Shown: positions 8,178-17,134, counted from the stretch's first letter. The stretch: 64,000 nt of DNA from Seleniibacterium sp963677135 (GCA_963677135.2 CAXXLS010000014.1:310001-374000); one strand, 5' to 3'. Made by a program: numbers and translations. The notes: generated by a model from the letters alone, not told the origin.

Positions 8178-9530
8178 CTAGTGAGCGAGCATCTTGCTCA
8201 TGGCATTTTCCGCAGCCTTGATCAGGGGGTATCCGGCCGGCGATGCCGACATCAGGGGATGGGAACCGATCTGGGCCGTGAGCAGCGAATTCACCGTCAT
8301 GCGGGCCTGGATAATCAGGCCGATGGTATTGATCAGTTCGCCGGTGGACAGCCCCCCGTAGACCTCGCCGCCCAGAATCACTCCGGATTCCTTGCCGACC
8401 ACCAGTTTGACAAACTGACTGTGGGTATCCTTGAGGGTGCCGGGATGGCGGTCGATCCCCTCGAAGGCGCCGACAACATAATTGAAATTCTCCCGCTCAG
8501 CAATTTTTTCGGTGAGTCCGGCCACGCCGGCACCGGTTTCACCGATGGCCGTGGAAAAGATGGAAATGGTCCCGCTGAAGGTCTTGATGGCGGACAGTTT
8601 GAACAGGTTCATCCCGGCGATCCGGGCTTCGGCGCAGGCCGTCGACGCCAGCATGGTCGGTACCGCCTTGCGGGTGATAAAATCGCGCTTTTCGGCGCAA
8701 TCCCCCACGGCAAAAATATTGGGATCGTCGGTCCGCATGTACTCGTCGACCTTGATAAAACCGAGGGGACTCATGGGCAGCCCGGATTTTTCGGCCAGTT
8801 CCGTATTGGGGCGATACCCCATGGCCAGAACCACCGCATCGGCGGCCAGGGTCCGGCCGTCACTCAGTTCAACACCGTCCACCGCGGTACGCCCCAGGAT
8901 CTTACTGACCCCGGTCCCGGTCAGAATCTCGACGCCGCGCCCGGTGACCAGGGCCTCGATGCGTCTGGAAATATCCTCGTCAAAAGCCATCCCCAGGATA
9001 TTCGGCAGCTGCTCGACCAGCTGCACCTGCTTGCCGGCCTTGACCAGCTCGTCCGAAACCTCAACCCCGATAAAGCCGGCCCCGATGACCACCACCCGCT
9101 GACAACCGGCAAGTTTCTCCTTCATGGTGTCCAGGTAATCCTTATCCTTGGGGACATAGAACACCTTGTCCAGGTCCTGACCGGACAGCCAGCCAGGCTG
9201 CTGAGGGAGAGAGCCGGTGCCGAGAACCAGCTTGTCGTAGCCTATTTCACTGTCATCGGCCAGCAGGACCCGGCGATTTTCCCGGTCGATGGCCATGACT
9301 TCGTTATGGACCAGGCGCACTCCGGCCCCTTCGAACATCCTGGCAACCGGCATGACGTCCTTGTCCGTCGATCCCAGAGTACCGAAGACATAGGGAATCC
9401 CGCACGGAACCAGGGTCTGCGGCAGGCGGGTCACCACGGTAACCTCCTTGTCCGGGTGAACCCGCTTGGCGGTTGTTGCCGACACCAGGCCGGCTGCGCT
9501 GCTACCAATGACAAGTACATCTGTGTTCAT
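8178..9530 (-). CDS. FAD-dependent NAD(P)H oxidoreductase, CoA-disulfide reductase/NADH oxidase type
   Basis: A 450-residue pyridine nucleotide-disulfide oxidoreductase. It has an N-terminal FAD-binding motif VLVIGSSAAGLVSA, a single redox cysteine C43 in LVPCGIPY (as in NADH oxidase, peroxidase and CoA-disulfide reductase), a second dinucleotide motif VVVIGAGFIGVEV for NAD(P)H near residue 150, an FAD-contact motif IFAVGDCAE and a C-terminal dimerisation domain. The substrate (oxygen, peroxide, CoA disulfide, polysulfide) cannot be told from sequence. It lies 100 bases after the IscU-Mrp gene on the same strand with its own AGGAG, so it may belong to the same sigma-54-dependent unit. Confidence 0.85.
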   Translation of the reverse strand: MNTDVLVIGSSAAGLVSATTAKRVHPDKEVTVVTRLPQTLVPCGIPYVFGTLGSTDKDVMPVARMFEGAGVRLVHNEVMAIDRENRRVLLADDSEIGYDKLVLGTGSLPQQPGWLSGQDLDKVFYVPKDKDYLDTMKEKLAGCQRVVVIGAGFIGVEVSDELVKAGKQVQLVEQLPNILGMAFDEDISRRIEALVTGRGVEILTGTGVSKILGRTAVDGVELSDGRTLAADAVVLAMGYRPNTELAEKSGLPMSPLGFIKVDEYMRTDDPNIFAVGDCAEKRDFITRKAVPTMLASTACAEARIAGMNLFKLSAIKTFSGTISIFSTAIGETGAGVAGLTEKIAERENFNYVVGAFEGIDRHPGTLKDTHSQFVKLVVGKESGVILGGEVYGGLSTGELINTIGLIIQARMTVNSLLTAQIGSHPLMSASPAGYPLIKAAENAMSKMLAH

Positions 9531-9630
9531 CAGAAAGTTCTCCTGTTAAAGCGCCTGTTAGTGAAGTCAGGCGGTAAAAATGAGGCCAGAATGGCTGTGT
9601 TTTCCAAATCATTCCTTCACCTGATCCCGA

Positions 9631-10860
9631 TCAGGCACTTAAATTCCGATTCCCGCTGCCGCCCTCCTCTTCGGCCAGCAACGGCTCGATCAGTTGCCGC
9701 ATAACCGCCGCGGTGCGGGTTTCGGCAAACTGCTGAAGGTAGGGAGTCCCGCTGTCACCGGCCAGAGCGATCTGGGGATCCATGGGGATGCTTCCCAGCA
9801 GCGGCACATTCATATCCGCCGCGATTTTGGCCCCGCCGCCGGGAGGCAGGATATGATTGACGTCTCCGCACTTCGGACAGACGTAGCCGCTCATATTTTC
9901 AACCACGCCGATCACCGGCACCTGCAGCTGCCGACAGAAAGAGATCGACTTGCGTACATCCACGGCGGCAACCTTCTGTGGCGTCGTCACGATGACCGCG
10001 CCGTCCAGCTCACCGATCAGCTGGCAGATGGACAGGGGCTCGTCACCCGTTCCCGGAGGCGAATCGATGATCAGATAGTCGAGTTCGCCCCACTCCACGT
10101 CTTCCAGGAACTGTTTGATCACCGACATTTTGCGCGGTCCGCGCCAGATGACGGCATCATCCTGGCTGTTGAGGAGAAAGCCCAGGGACATGACCTTCAG
10201 ACCATCCAGTTCCACCGGTTTCAATCCGTCGGTTCCGATGTCAAGGGGATAGCGCTCGCACCCCAGCATGGTCGGGATACTCGGACCATGGATATCGGTG
10301 TCGAGGAGGCCGACCTTCTTCCCCGCCAGGGTCAGGGCCGTCGCCAGGTTGACGGCGACGGTACTTTTGCCGACTCCGCCTTTTCCGGAAAACACTGCGA
10401 CCTTGTGCCTGATCTTCGCCAGGGTCCGTTGCAGGGCATCCTCCCCGGGCGTCTGTTCCTCCTCTGGCGGCGCATTTTTCTGATAATTTTCGCAGGCCTT
10501 GCGCAGGGTATCACTGGCCAGGTAGGCGCAGTGTTCCAGTTCTTGCGGCAGTCCCGCCAGGGCGCCCAGGATATCCTGGGCCGTCAGCGCCAGGGCCTGC
10601 TCCAGGGGTTCCCCCTTGACCAGTACCGTGGCGATGCTCCCGCAGGCCAGGGACGACCCGCAGCCATCGGTGACGAAGCCGGCATCCGCCACCTTGCGAT
10701 TCTGAACGTTGACCCAGAATTCCATGGTATCCCCGCACGGACCGGTCAGGCGGTAATGCCCGTTGTAGAAATTGAGCGGTCCCAGGTTTCTCGGTCGCGT
10801 CGCGTGGTCCCGGGCGACCACGGAAAAGGATTCGTACTCTGTCGGTTCGGTCGTTTCCAT
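9631..10860 (-). CDS. IscU-like scaffold fused to Mrp/NBP35 Fe-S carrier ATPase
   Basis: A fusion of 409 residues. The start at 10860 is chosen because AGGAGG lies eight bases upstream; the frame extends 28 codons further. Residues 10-125 are an IscU/NifU N-terminal scaffold with its three cluster cysteines C42 (GPCGDT), C67 (DGCGSS) and C111 (EHCAYLA). Residues 150-400 are an Mrp/NBP35/ApbC P-loop ATPase: Walker A GKGGVGKST at 159-167, DSPPGTGDEP, and the bridging CxxC in YVCPKCGD. The two halves could assemble and deliver Fe-S clusters in one polypeptide. A sigma-54-type promoter and paired palindromes lie upstream. Confidence 0.9.
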   Translation of the reverse strand: METTEPTEYESFSVVARDHATRPRNLGPLNFYNGHYRLTGPCGDTMEFWVNVQNRKVADAGFVTDGCGSSLACGSIATVLVKGEPLEQALALTAQDILGALAGLPQELEHCAYLASDTLRKACENYQKNAPPEEEQTPGEDALQRTLAKIRHKVAVFSGKGGVGKSTVAVNLATALTLAGKKVGLLDTDIHGPSIPTMLGCERYPLDIGTDGLKPVELDGLKVMSLGFLLNSQDDAVIWRGPRKMSVIKQFLEDVEWGELDYLIIDSPPGTGDEPLSICQLIGELDGAVIVTTPQKVAAVDVRKSISFCRQLQVPVIGVVENMSGYVCPKCGDVNHILPPGGGAKIAADMNVPLLGSIPMDPQIALAGDSGTPYLQQFAETRTAAVMRQLIEPLLAEEEGGSGNRNLSA

Positions 10861-10952
10861 AACATCAGCCTCCTGGTCAATACCGGTCGGAACAGGCGGC
10901 GATCGTGCCGGAACGTCCGTACCAGTTCTGAGAATTTTCTCCATGTATCACC

Positions 10953-10967
10953 GCAAGAGGCAGGCCA
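10953..10967 (-). promoter_or_regulatory. sigma-54-like promoter of the IscU-Mrp gene
   Basis: On the minus strand TGGCCTGCCTCTTGC has the invariant GG and GC with ten bases between and matches TGGC...G....TTGC. It lies about 93 bases before the start codon at 10860, giving a leader of roughly 80 bases. The nearest gene upstream encodes a sigma-54 activator. Confidence 0.6.
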
Positions 10968-11051
10968 ACAGCGACCGCAGCCGAAAGAAAGGAGGCAAGT
11001 TATCAAGTTTTCGTTATTTTTGAGGGGAAAGAAGATCAGAAAGAAGAGCGG

Positions 11052-11109
11052 CAGGGTAGCGGACAAGCTACCCTGTCATTGAATTCTGAGTAGCGAACAC
11101 GCTACCCTG
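11052..11109. promoter_or_regulatory. paired palindromic upstream activator sites
   Basis: Site 1 is a perfect dyad, CAGGGTAGC-N6-GCTACCCTG (11052-11075). Site 2 is CTGAGTAGC-N6-GCTACCCTG (11086-11109), seven of nine pairs. Their centres are 34 bp apart, and they sit about 85-155 bp upstream of the sigma-54-like promoter at 10953-10967. This is the normal enhancer arrangement for a Fis-type HTH activator such as the adjacent gene product. Neither dyad is followed by a T-run, which argues against a terminator. Confidence 0.6.
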
Positions 11110-11119
11110 CATGGCCATC

Positions 11120-12481
11120 TCATCGCTTATGACGACCGTCTTTGTCTGGCAGCTCGATACCGAGTTTCCTGATTTTACGGAACAGGGTGGTCTTATGAAT
11201 ACCCAGCTCCCGGGCGGTGGCCAGACGATTGTAGTGGTTCCGCTTGAGAGCCGACAGAATGGCCTGCATATCCAGGGCGTCGTGGGCGATCCGGATCGTG
11301 CCCTGCCGCGCCTCTTCGCTCGCATACATGGTCAGTTCAGCCGGCAGATGGGCGATATCGATGCGGTCATCCCCGCAGAGAATAAAGGCCCTTTCGATCA
11401 CGTTTTCCAGTTCACGGATATTCCCCGGCCAGGAATGGGCCATCAACAGGGCCAGAGCCTCGGCGGAGATCCCCCGCACCCGTTTGCGCTGGACCTTATT
11501 GAAGCGGGCGATGAACTGCTCGGCAAGCAGAGGGATATCTTCTTTGCGCTGGCGCAGCGGAGGCAGTTCCACCTGCATGACGTTGATCCGGTAATAAAGA
11601 TCCTCACGGAACATCTTCTGGCCGATCAGCGCCAGCAGGTCTTTATTGGTGGCGACGATCACCCTGGCATCGGTGGTTTCAGGACGGGTCGCGCCCAGGG
11701 GCTCATAGGTCCGCTCCTGCAGCACCCTGAGCAGCCGGACCTGCAGGGCCGAACTGATTTCCCCGATTTCATCCAGAAAGATGGTCCCTCCCCTGGCCAG
11801 GGCAAACCGCCCCGGCTTGTCCTTGAACGCCCCGGTGAAGGCCCCGGCCTTGTACCCGAACAGCTCCGACTCCAACAGGGTGTCGGGCAGAGCCGCGCAG
11901 TTGAGGGCGACAAAGGGTCCCTTGCGGGAACTCATGGTATGAATCGCCCGGGCGACGAGCTCCTTGCCGGTGCCGGTTTCCCCGAGAATCAGCACCGTAC
12001 TCGGGCTGGCGGCGATGGCCGGGAGCACATCGAAAACCCGGTGCATCTGGGGACTGCGGCTGGTCAGTTCCCCGAGACGGTGGCGCCCGGCCAGCTCCTG
12101 GCGAAGGGCTTCGATTTCGGTAAGGTCCCGAAACGTCTCGGCCCCGCCGATGATCCGGCCCTGGCGATCCTTGAGCACCGCCGTGGAGACACTGATGGAC
12201 ACCGGCCGGCCTCTGGCATTGATGATATAGCCGGCTTTGCCCACCAGAGGTTTGCCGTTTTCCAGGGTCTGCCGCAGGGGGCATTCGCTGTCGCACATGT
12301 TGGACCGAAAGACCTCGGAGCAGCGCCTGCCGATGGCCTCCGCACGGGGGATCCCGGTGATCTCCTCGGCAGCCCGATTGAAGGAGGTGATCCGCCAGTC
12401 GTTGTCAACTGTAAACACCCCGTCAGAGATGCTTTCCAGGATCGTTTCCGTTGCTGAATGAGAGTCCGACCGATCAGTCAT
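11120..12481 (-). CDS. sigma-54-dependent transcriptional activator, PAS-AAA+-Fis
   Basis: A 453-residue enhancer-binding protein. Residues about 10-120 are a PAS domain (ESISDGVFTVDNDWRITSFN) with a Cys cluster, NMCDSECPL, seen in activators that may sense redox state or bind a ligand. The central AAA+ domain has Walker A GETGTGKE, the sigma-54-contacting GAFTGA loop and Walker B GGTIFLDEIGE. The C-terminal Fis-like HTH (ILSALKRNHYNRLATARELG, then IHKTTLFRKIRKLGI) binds DNA. It has no receiver domain, so it senses a signal directly. The palindromes just beyond its 3' end are its most likely sites, making the IscU-Mrp unit its target; control of the divergent TRAP operon is also possible. Confidence 0.92.
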   Translation of the reverse strand: MTDRSDSHSATETILESISDGVFTVDNDWRITSFNRAAEEITGIPRAEAIGRRCSEVFRSNMCDSECPLRQTLENGKPLVGKAGYIINARGRPVSISVSTAVLKDRQGRIIGGAETFRDLTEIEALRQELAGRHRLGELTSRSPQMHRVFDVLPAIAASPSTVLILGETGTGKELVARAIHTMSSRKGPFVALNCAALPDTLLESELFGYKAGAFTGAFKDKPGRFALARGGTIFLDEIGEISSALQVRLLRVLQERTYEPLGATRPETTDARVIVATNKDLLALIGQKMFREDLYYRINVMQVELPPLRQRKEDIPLLAEQFIARFNKVQRKRVRGISAEALALLMAHSWPGNIRELENVIERAFILCGDDRIDIAHLPAELTMYASEEARQGTIRIAHDALDMQAILSALKRNHYNRLATARELGIHKTTLFRKIRKLGIELPDKDGRHKR

Positions 12482-12643
12482 GACAGGCGATCACCTTCTC
12501 CTTTAGGCACTGGGGGCTCTGGGACACATACCTGCCTGATACTTTCCGGCATCTTGCCCCAGAAAGCAAGTCTGCCGTTCATGGCCGTCAGAACGGGCCT
12601 TCAGCCCGGCAAACAGCAAACAGTCCGGCAGGGCGGGAAGCAC

Positions 12644-12672
12644 TTGACACCTACATTCTTCCATATTATTTT
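12644..12672 (+). promoter_or_regulatory. possible sigma-70 promoter of the TRAP/lactate operon
   Basis: TTGACA at 12644-12649 and TATTTT at 12667-12672, 17 bases apart, lie about 170 bases before dctP in the 360-base gap between the divergent regulator and transporter genes. The -35 is perfect and the -10 moderate. No sigma-54 motif or copy of the GGTAGC dyad was found in this gap. Confidence 0.45.
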
Positions 12673-12841
12673 GCAACCCCCTGAACTCACGAATTATTTT
12701 CCAGAAAGCAAACCACGGTTCAGTCCCACCAAACCTGCGGGCCGAAACGATGTCCAAAGGGGCGGAATCAGAGGGCTGTTTGCATTGTGTCGCGCAGGGC
12801 AATAACTGCACTGCGAGTTTAATTTTCTACCCAGGAGATGA

Positions 12842-13864
12842 ATGATTATGAAAAGACTGCTTGGTTGCCTTATTGTCCTGCTGCTCATGGCATCGGTCCC
12901 GACCCCGGCCCTGGCGGCAAAAATCAAGTTCGGGCATATCGCTCCGACCTTTCACGGCATGTCAAAGGGGATCGACGCCTTTGCCGACTATGTCCGGGAA
13001 AAGACCGACGGCAAGATTGATATCTCCACCTTCCCCCAGGGGCAACTGGGTAATGAGCGGTCCATGGCTTCGCAGATCCAGTCCGGCAGCATGCAGATTG
13101 CCGCCATTACCACTGCGGTCCTGCAGAACTTCGTCCCCGAAGTCGCCATCCTCGACATGCCCTTCTTGTTCCCCAACCGGGCCACCGCCTACGCCGTCCT
13201 GGACGATGAGGCGGTCAAGGAAAAGATCTATTCCTACCTGCCGAAAAAAGGATTTGTCGGTATCGGCTGGGTCGAAAACGAAATCCGTGATTTTTCCAAT
13301 ACCAAGCGTCCGGTCCGCCATCCCGAGGACATCAAGGGGCTGAAAGTGCGGGTCATGAACTCACCGGCCTATCTGGACACCTTCAACCAGCTTGGCGCCT
13401 CCACCGTTGGCATCCCCTTCCCGGAAGTCTACAGCGCCCTTCAGACCGGCGTCATCGACGCCCAGGAAAACCCGCTGATGACCGCCGTGCTGATGAAGTT
13501 TCCGGAAGTCACCAAGTATGTCACCAACACCCAGCATGCCCTGACCGAGTGCATTATTGTCGTCAATCCCGATTTCTGGAATCGCCTGAGCCCGGAGTAT
13601 CAGCAGATCTTCCGCGATGCGGCCAAGATCGCAACCGACGTCAACCGCGCCCGCAATGTCGAAATCAAGCAAAACCTCCCCAAGCTCGGCATCTCCATCG
13701 AGGAATACTGCAAGCAGAACGGGGTTGAGCTTGTCAACCTGACCGATGACCAGCGCGAAGAATTCAGAAAAGCCATGATCCCGGTCTGGGACAAATACCG
13801 CGGGACCATCGGTGACGACATTTTTGACTTCATGCTCAGCAAGATTGAAGAGCACAAGCAATAG
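12842..13864 (+). CDS. dctP: TRAP transporter substrate-binding protein DctP
   Basis: A periplasmic receptor of 340 residues with signal peptide MIMKRLLGCLIVLLLMASVP...ALA. It shows the TRAP-P signature: the arginine-containing ligand segment GLKVRVMNSPAY, GIPFPEVYSALQTGVIDAQENPL and a long C-terminal helix. TRAP receptors bind organic acids; the larA and lut genes downstream suggest lactate or a similar 2-hydroxyacid. ATG 12842 follows AGGAG; ATG 12848 is an alternative. A 9-bp hairpin after the gene may favour the receptor over the membrane subunits. Confidence 0.92.
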   Translation: MIMKRLLGCLIVLLLMASVPTPALAAKIKFGHIAPTFHGMSKGIDAFADYVREKTDGKIDISTFPQGQLGNERSMASQIQSGSMQIAAITTAVLQNFVPEVAILDMPFLFPNRATAYAVLDDEAVKEKIYSYLPKKGFVGIGWVENEIRDFSNTKRPVRHPEDIKGLKVRVMNSPAYLDTFNQLGASTVGIPFPEVYSALQTGVIDAQENPLMTAVLMKFPEVTKYVTNTQHALTECIIVVNPDFWNRLSPEYQQIFRDAAKIATDVNRARNVEIKQNLPKLGISIEEYCKQNGVELVNLTDDQREEFRKAMIPVWDKYRGTIGDDIFDFMLSKIEEHKQ

Positions 13865-13930
13865 CAGAATTTTCAGTCATTCAATTCTGGCTGTCTGCCG
13901 AAATACCGCGGGCAGCCGTTGTCTTTTGAG

Positions 13931-13957
13931 AGGGAGGGGTTGCAGCCCCTCCCTTTG
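13931..13957 (+). terminator. intra-operon hairpin between dctP and dctQ
   Basis: A perfect stem AGGGAGGGG / CCCCTCCCT with a six-base loop and a short TTT tail lies 66 bases after dctP. In binding-protein transporter operons such hairpins give partial termination or protect the 5' mRNA, so that the receptor is made in excess. Confidence 0.6.
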
Positions 13958-13978
13958 ACATGTTCAGCCGGAGCAGTA

Positions 13979-14476
13979 ATGAAACGCGTTTTATCCTTTC
14001 TCCACAAAACCGAGGAACTGACCCTGAGCCTGACCTTTCTCGGCCTGGCGCTGGTCGCGGTCGTCCAGGTTTTCTGTCGTTACGCCCTCGATATCAGTTT
14101 CACCTGGTTCGAAGAGGCGGGGCGCTATGTCGGCATCTTCGCCACCTTTCTCGGCGCCGGTCTGGGGGTCAGGTACGGAGCCCATTTTGCCATGGACCTG
14201 CTGGTCAGCAACGCCAACCCGACCGTCCGCCGCATCCTGCAGGTTGGCATCGGCCTGCTCTGCGGCAGCGCCATGCTGATCCTGACCCGCTACGGTTTCG
14301 ACCTGGTGGTCAAGAACTACAATTTCGGGAATACCTCGGCGGCCATGCAGATGCCCATGTACATCGCCTACCTGCCCATCCCCGTGTTCACTGCTGTCAT
14401 GGCCCTGCGCTTCTATCGTATCGCCCTGCTCGCCCTGCTCGGCAGAAAGCCGACCGACGGAGGGCAATCATCATGA
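13979..14476 (+). CDS. dctQ: TRAP transporter small membrane subunit DctQ
   Basis: A 165-residue protein with four predicted membrane helices (LTLSLTFLGLALVAVVQVFC, then YVGIFATFLGAGLGVRYG, ILQVGIGLLCGSAMLILTRY and YIAYLPIPVFTAVMALRFY) and the DctQ motif FTWFEEAGRY. It pairs with DctM in the sodium-driven TRAP permease. The ATG at 13979 follows GGAG; an in-frame ATG at 13919 would add 20 non-membrane residues and overlaps the hairpin. Its stop overlaps the dctM start (ATGA). Confidence 0.9.
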   Translation: MKRVLSFLHKTEELTLSLTFLGLALVAVVQVFCRYALDISFTWFEEAGRYVGIFATFLGAGLGVRYGAHFAMDLLVSNANPTVRRILQVGIGLLCGSAMLILTRYGFDLVVKNYNFGNTSAAMQMPMYIAYLPIPVFTAVMALRFYRIALLALLGRKPTDGGQSS

Positions 14477-15750
14477 TGTCGACCATTATCCTCAGTTTCG
14501 CCGGCCTGATGCTGGCCGGCGTCCCTCTGGCCTTCATGCTGGTCATCGTCACTATGCTGGCCCTGCACTTTTTCTCGTGGACCCCGCTGCAGGCCGTCGT
14601 TGAACAGCTGTTCAACTCCCTCGACTCCTTTGTGCTGCTGGCGATCCCCTTTTTCGTGCTGGCCGGCTCGATCATGACCAAGGGAGCCATCGCCAAACGC
14701 CTGATCGCCTTCATCAATTCCCTGGTCGGCTGGTTTCCGGGCGGACTTGGCATTTCCGGGGTTCTGGCCTGCATCTTTTTCGCCGCCATCTCCGGATCGG
14801 GTCCGGCAACCGTCGTCGCCATCGGTTCGATCATGGTCCCGGCCCTGCTGCAGGCGGGCTACCAGAAACGCTTCGCCGTCGGCCTGATCACCACATCGGG
14901 ATCCCTCGGCATCGTCATCCCCCCGTCGATCCCGATGATCCTTTACTGCCTGGTGATGAATGTCTCGGTCGCCGAAATGTTCATGGCCGGGATTCTACCG
15001 GGGCTGCTCATCGGCGGCGTTCTGATCCTCTACACCTACGTTCGCGCCCGCAAGCACGGCTGGAAGATCGACAGCAAACCGTCCCTGGAAGAGGTGCTCA
15101 GAACCGGCAAGGAAGGGTTCTGGGCGATCCTGCTGCCGGTCGTCGTCCTGGGCGGAATCTATTCCGGAATCTTCACCCCGACCGAAGCGGCCGCCATCAG
15201 CGTCGTCTACGCGCTGTTCGTGGAACTGTTTATCTACCGTGAATGCACCATCAGGGAAATTCCCGGGATCTGCAAGGAATCGTCGATTATGGCGTCCTGC
15301 CTGCTGTTCCTGCTGGCCGGGGCGATGACCTTCAACTGGCTGCTGACCGCCGAAGAGATTCCGGCCATGGTCGCCCGCTTCGTCATGGAACACATTCACA
15401 GCCCCTGGCTGTTCCTGCTGGCCATCAACCTGTTTCTGCTGGTCCTCGGCTGCTTCATGGACAGCGTCAGCGCCGTGCTGATCCTGTCGCCGCTGTTCCT
15501 GGACACCCTGACCGGATACAATATCGACCTGGTTCACTTCGGCATCATCATGGTTCTGAACATCGAGTTCGGCATGCTGACGCCCCCTTTCGGACTCAAC
15601 CTGTTCGTCTCCATGGGGGTCACGGGCGAGAGCATGCGCACCGTGGTCAGGGGGGTTCTCCCTTTCCTGCTGCTACTCATCGCCTGCCTGATGCTGGTGA
15701 CCTACATTCCCGACCTGTCCCTGCTGCTGCCCAAACTGTTCCTGAGGTGA
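14473..15750 (+). CDS. dctM: TRAP transporter large permease DctM
   Basis: A 425-residue polytopic permease. It has the repeated TRAP-M signatures: LAIPFFVLAGSIM, SGSGPATVVAIGSIM and IPPSIPMILY in the first half, and GIFTPTEAAAISVVYAL and MLTPPFGLNLFV in the second. It forms the transport channel, coupled to a sodium gradient, and receives substrate from DctP. Its start overlaps the dctQ stop by four bases, and larA begins eight bases after its stop, tying the racemase to transport. Confidence 0.94.
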   Translation: MMSTIILSFAGLMLAGVPLAFMLVIVTMLALHFFSWTPLQAVVEQLFNSLDSFVLLAIPFFVLAGSIMTKGAIAKRLIAFINSLVGWFPGGLGISGVLACIFFAAISGSGPATVVAIGSIMVPALLQAGYQKRFAVGLITTSGSLGIVIPPSIPMILYCLVMNVSVAEMFMAGILPGLLIGGVLILYTYVRARKHGWKIDSKPSLEEVLRTGKEGFWAILLPVVVLGGIYSGIFTPTEAAAISVVYALFVELFIYRECTIREIPGICKESSIMASCLLFLLAGAMTFNWLLTAEEIPAMVARFVMEHIHSPWLFLLAINLFLLVLGCFMDSVSAVLILSPLFLDTLTGYNIDLVHFGIIMVLNIEFGMLTPPFGLNLFVSMGVTGESMRTVVRGVLPFLLLLIACLMLVTYIPDLSLLLPKLFLR

Positions 15751-15757
15751 TGCCGTC

Positions 15758-17026
15758 ATGATTGTTGAAATCCCCTGTCATCGTAACAAGATCGCACTGA
15801 CCATTCCCGACAGCCTGGCAGACCGGGTCACAACCATCAAAACCACCCACCAGGCCACGTCGTCAATAGCCGAGGAGGAGATCGGCGCAGCCCTTGACGC
15901 CCCCGTCGGCAGCCGGCCCCTGGTCGACCTCGCCCGGGGCAGAACCTCAGCCTGCATCGTTATCTCCGACATCACCAGGCCGGTCCCCAACAAGGTGCTG
16001 CTGCCACCGATTCTGGGCACCCTGGAAGCGGCCGGCATGCCCCGTGAGGCCATCAGCCTGCTGATAGCCACCGGGATGCATCGCCCCAACCTGGGGGAGG
16101 AACTGATTGAACTGGTCGGCGCCGAGATTGCCGCAAACTACCGGATCCTCAACCACGACTGCGAAGACCGCGACGCCCTGGTCGAAGTGATGACCATCGA
16201 CGGAGCTCCCATCGAGATCAATCGCCATTACCTGGAGGCCGACCTCAAGATTCTGACCGGGCTCATCGAACCCCACCCTTTCGCCGGTTTCTCCGGTGGG
16301 GGAAAATCGATTCTGCCCGGCATTTCCAGCTTTGAAACCATGAAATTCATGCACTCCTTCGCCCTGGTCGATCATCCCCGGGTTGCCACCGCCAGGGTCG
16401 CCGACAACCCGTTCCGCGACCACGTCAACAGCATCTGCTCCCAGGCGGGGGTTGATTTCATGGTCAACGTCATTATCAACCATGCCAAAGAACCGGTCGC
16501 GGTCTTTGCCGGCGATGTCCAGGAAGCCTTTGCCGCCGGCTGCCGGATGGCTGAGCGCAATGCCGTGGTTCACGTCGGCAAACCCGCGGACCTGGTCATT
16601 ACCAGCGGCGGTGGGTATCCCCTCGATGCCACCTTTTATCAATCTACCAAGGGACTGATCGCCGCTGGCGAGATTGTCCGCCAGGGCGGCACTATCCTGC
16701 TGATTTCCGGCAGCAGCGAAGGCCTCGGCAGCGAAAGCTACTGCAACATCATCCGTTCCGCCAAGGGTTCGCCCGAACAATTCCGCGCCATCTACAGCGA
16801 TCCGGACAATTTCGTTATTGACCAGTGGGGAGCACAGGTCTATTTTCAGACTCTTGAACGCGCCGATCGGATCCTGCTCTATTCTCCCAACCTGACTCAG
16901 GAGCAGGTCGATCCATTCGGCATCACCCTGGTGACCGACCTGACAGCGACCCTGGCCGAACTGTGCGCACGAAGCGAGTCTGTCTACGTCGTGCCGGAAG
17001 GACCCTACGTCGCGTCGGTCCTCTGA
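15758..17026 (+). CDS. larA: LarA-type nickel-pincer lactate racemase family protein
   Basis: A 422-residue DUF2088/LarA-family enzyme. The residues that hold the nickel-pincer nucleotide cofactor in the L. plantarum racemase (H108, H174, K184, H200) are present at H108 (GMHRPN), H173 (EPHPFAGF), K183 (GGGKSI) and H199 (MHSF), with the same spacing. That strongly predicts a cofactor-dependent 2-hydroxyacid racemase or epimerase. The cofactor-making genes larB, larC and larE are not in the window and must be elsewhere. Between a TRAP importer and Lut genes, the likely job is D-/L-lactate interconversion, but related hydroxyacids cannot be excluded. Confidence 0.85.
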   Translation: MIVEIPCHRNKIALTIPDSLADRVTTIKTTHQATSSIAEEEIGAALDAPVGSRPLVDLARGRTSACIVISDITRPVPNKVLLPPILGTLEAAGMPREAISLLIATGMHRPNLGEELIELVGAEIAANYRILNHDCEDRDALVEVMTIDGAPIEINRHYLEADLKILTGLIEPHPFAGFSGGGKSILPGISSFETMKFMHSFALVDHPRVATARVADNPFRDHVNSICSQAGVDFMVNVIINHAKEPVAVFAGDVQEAFAAGCRMAERNAVVHVGKPADLVITSGGGYPLDATFYQSTKGLIAAGEIVRQGGTILLISGSSEGLGSESYCNIIRSAKGSPEQFRAIYSDPDNFVIDQWGAQVYFQTLERADRILLYSPNLTQEQVDPFGITLVTDLTATLAELCARSESVYVVPEGPYVASVL

Positions 17027-17134
17027 CGGGCTGCCAGGACAACCCTGCGGATCAGCCGTTCCCGGTTCAGGATCACCGTTATCGTCAACCAGCAAAACAC
17101 TGCTTAAGTTAAACCAGTCAGTTCGGAGCAAAAA

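Noticed and set aside
7980..11082. Long plus-strand ORFs (574 and 462 codons) opposite the oxidoreductase and IscU-Mrp genes
   Set aside because: Same antisense shadow effect; no ribosome sites and no recognisable protein features.
11052..11109. The two dyads as a Rho-independent terminator of the activator gene
   Set aside because: No T-run follows on either strand, and two related copies at phased spacing fit protein-binding sites better.
12482..12841. Sigma-54 promoter or GGTAGC dyads before the first TRAP operon
   Set aside because: I checked for GG-N10-GC and for the dyad; none fits. A TTGACA-type promoter is the better candidate.
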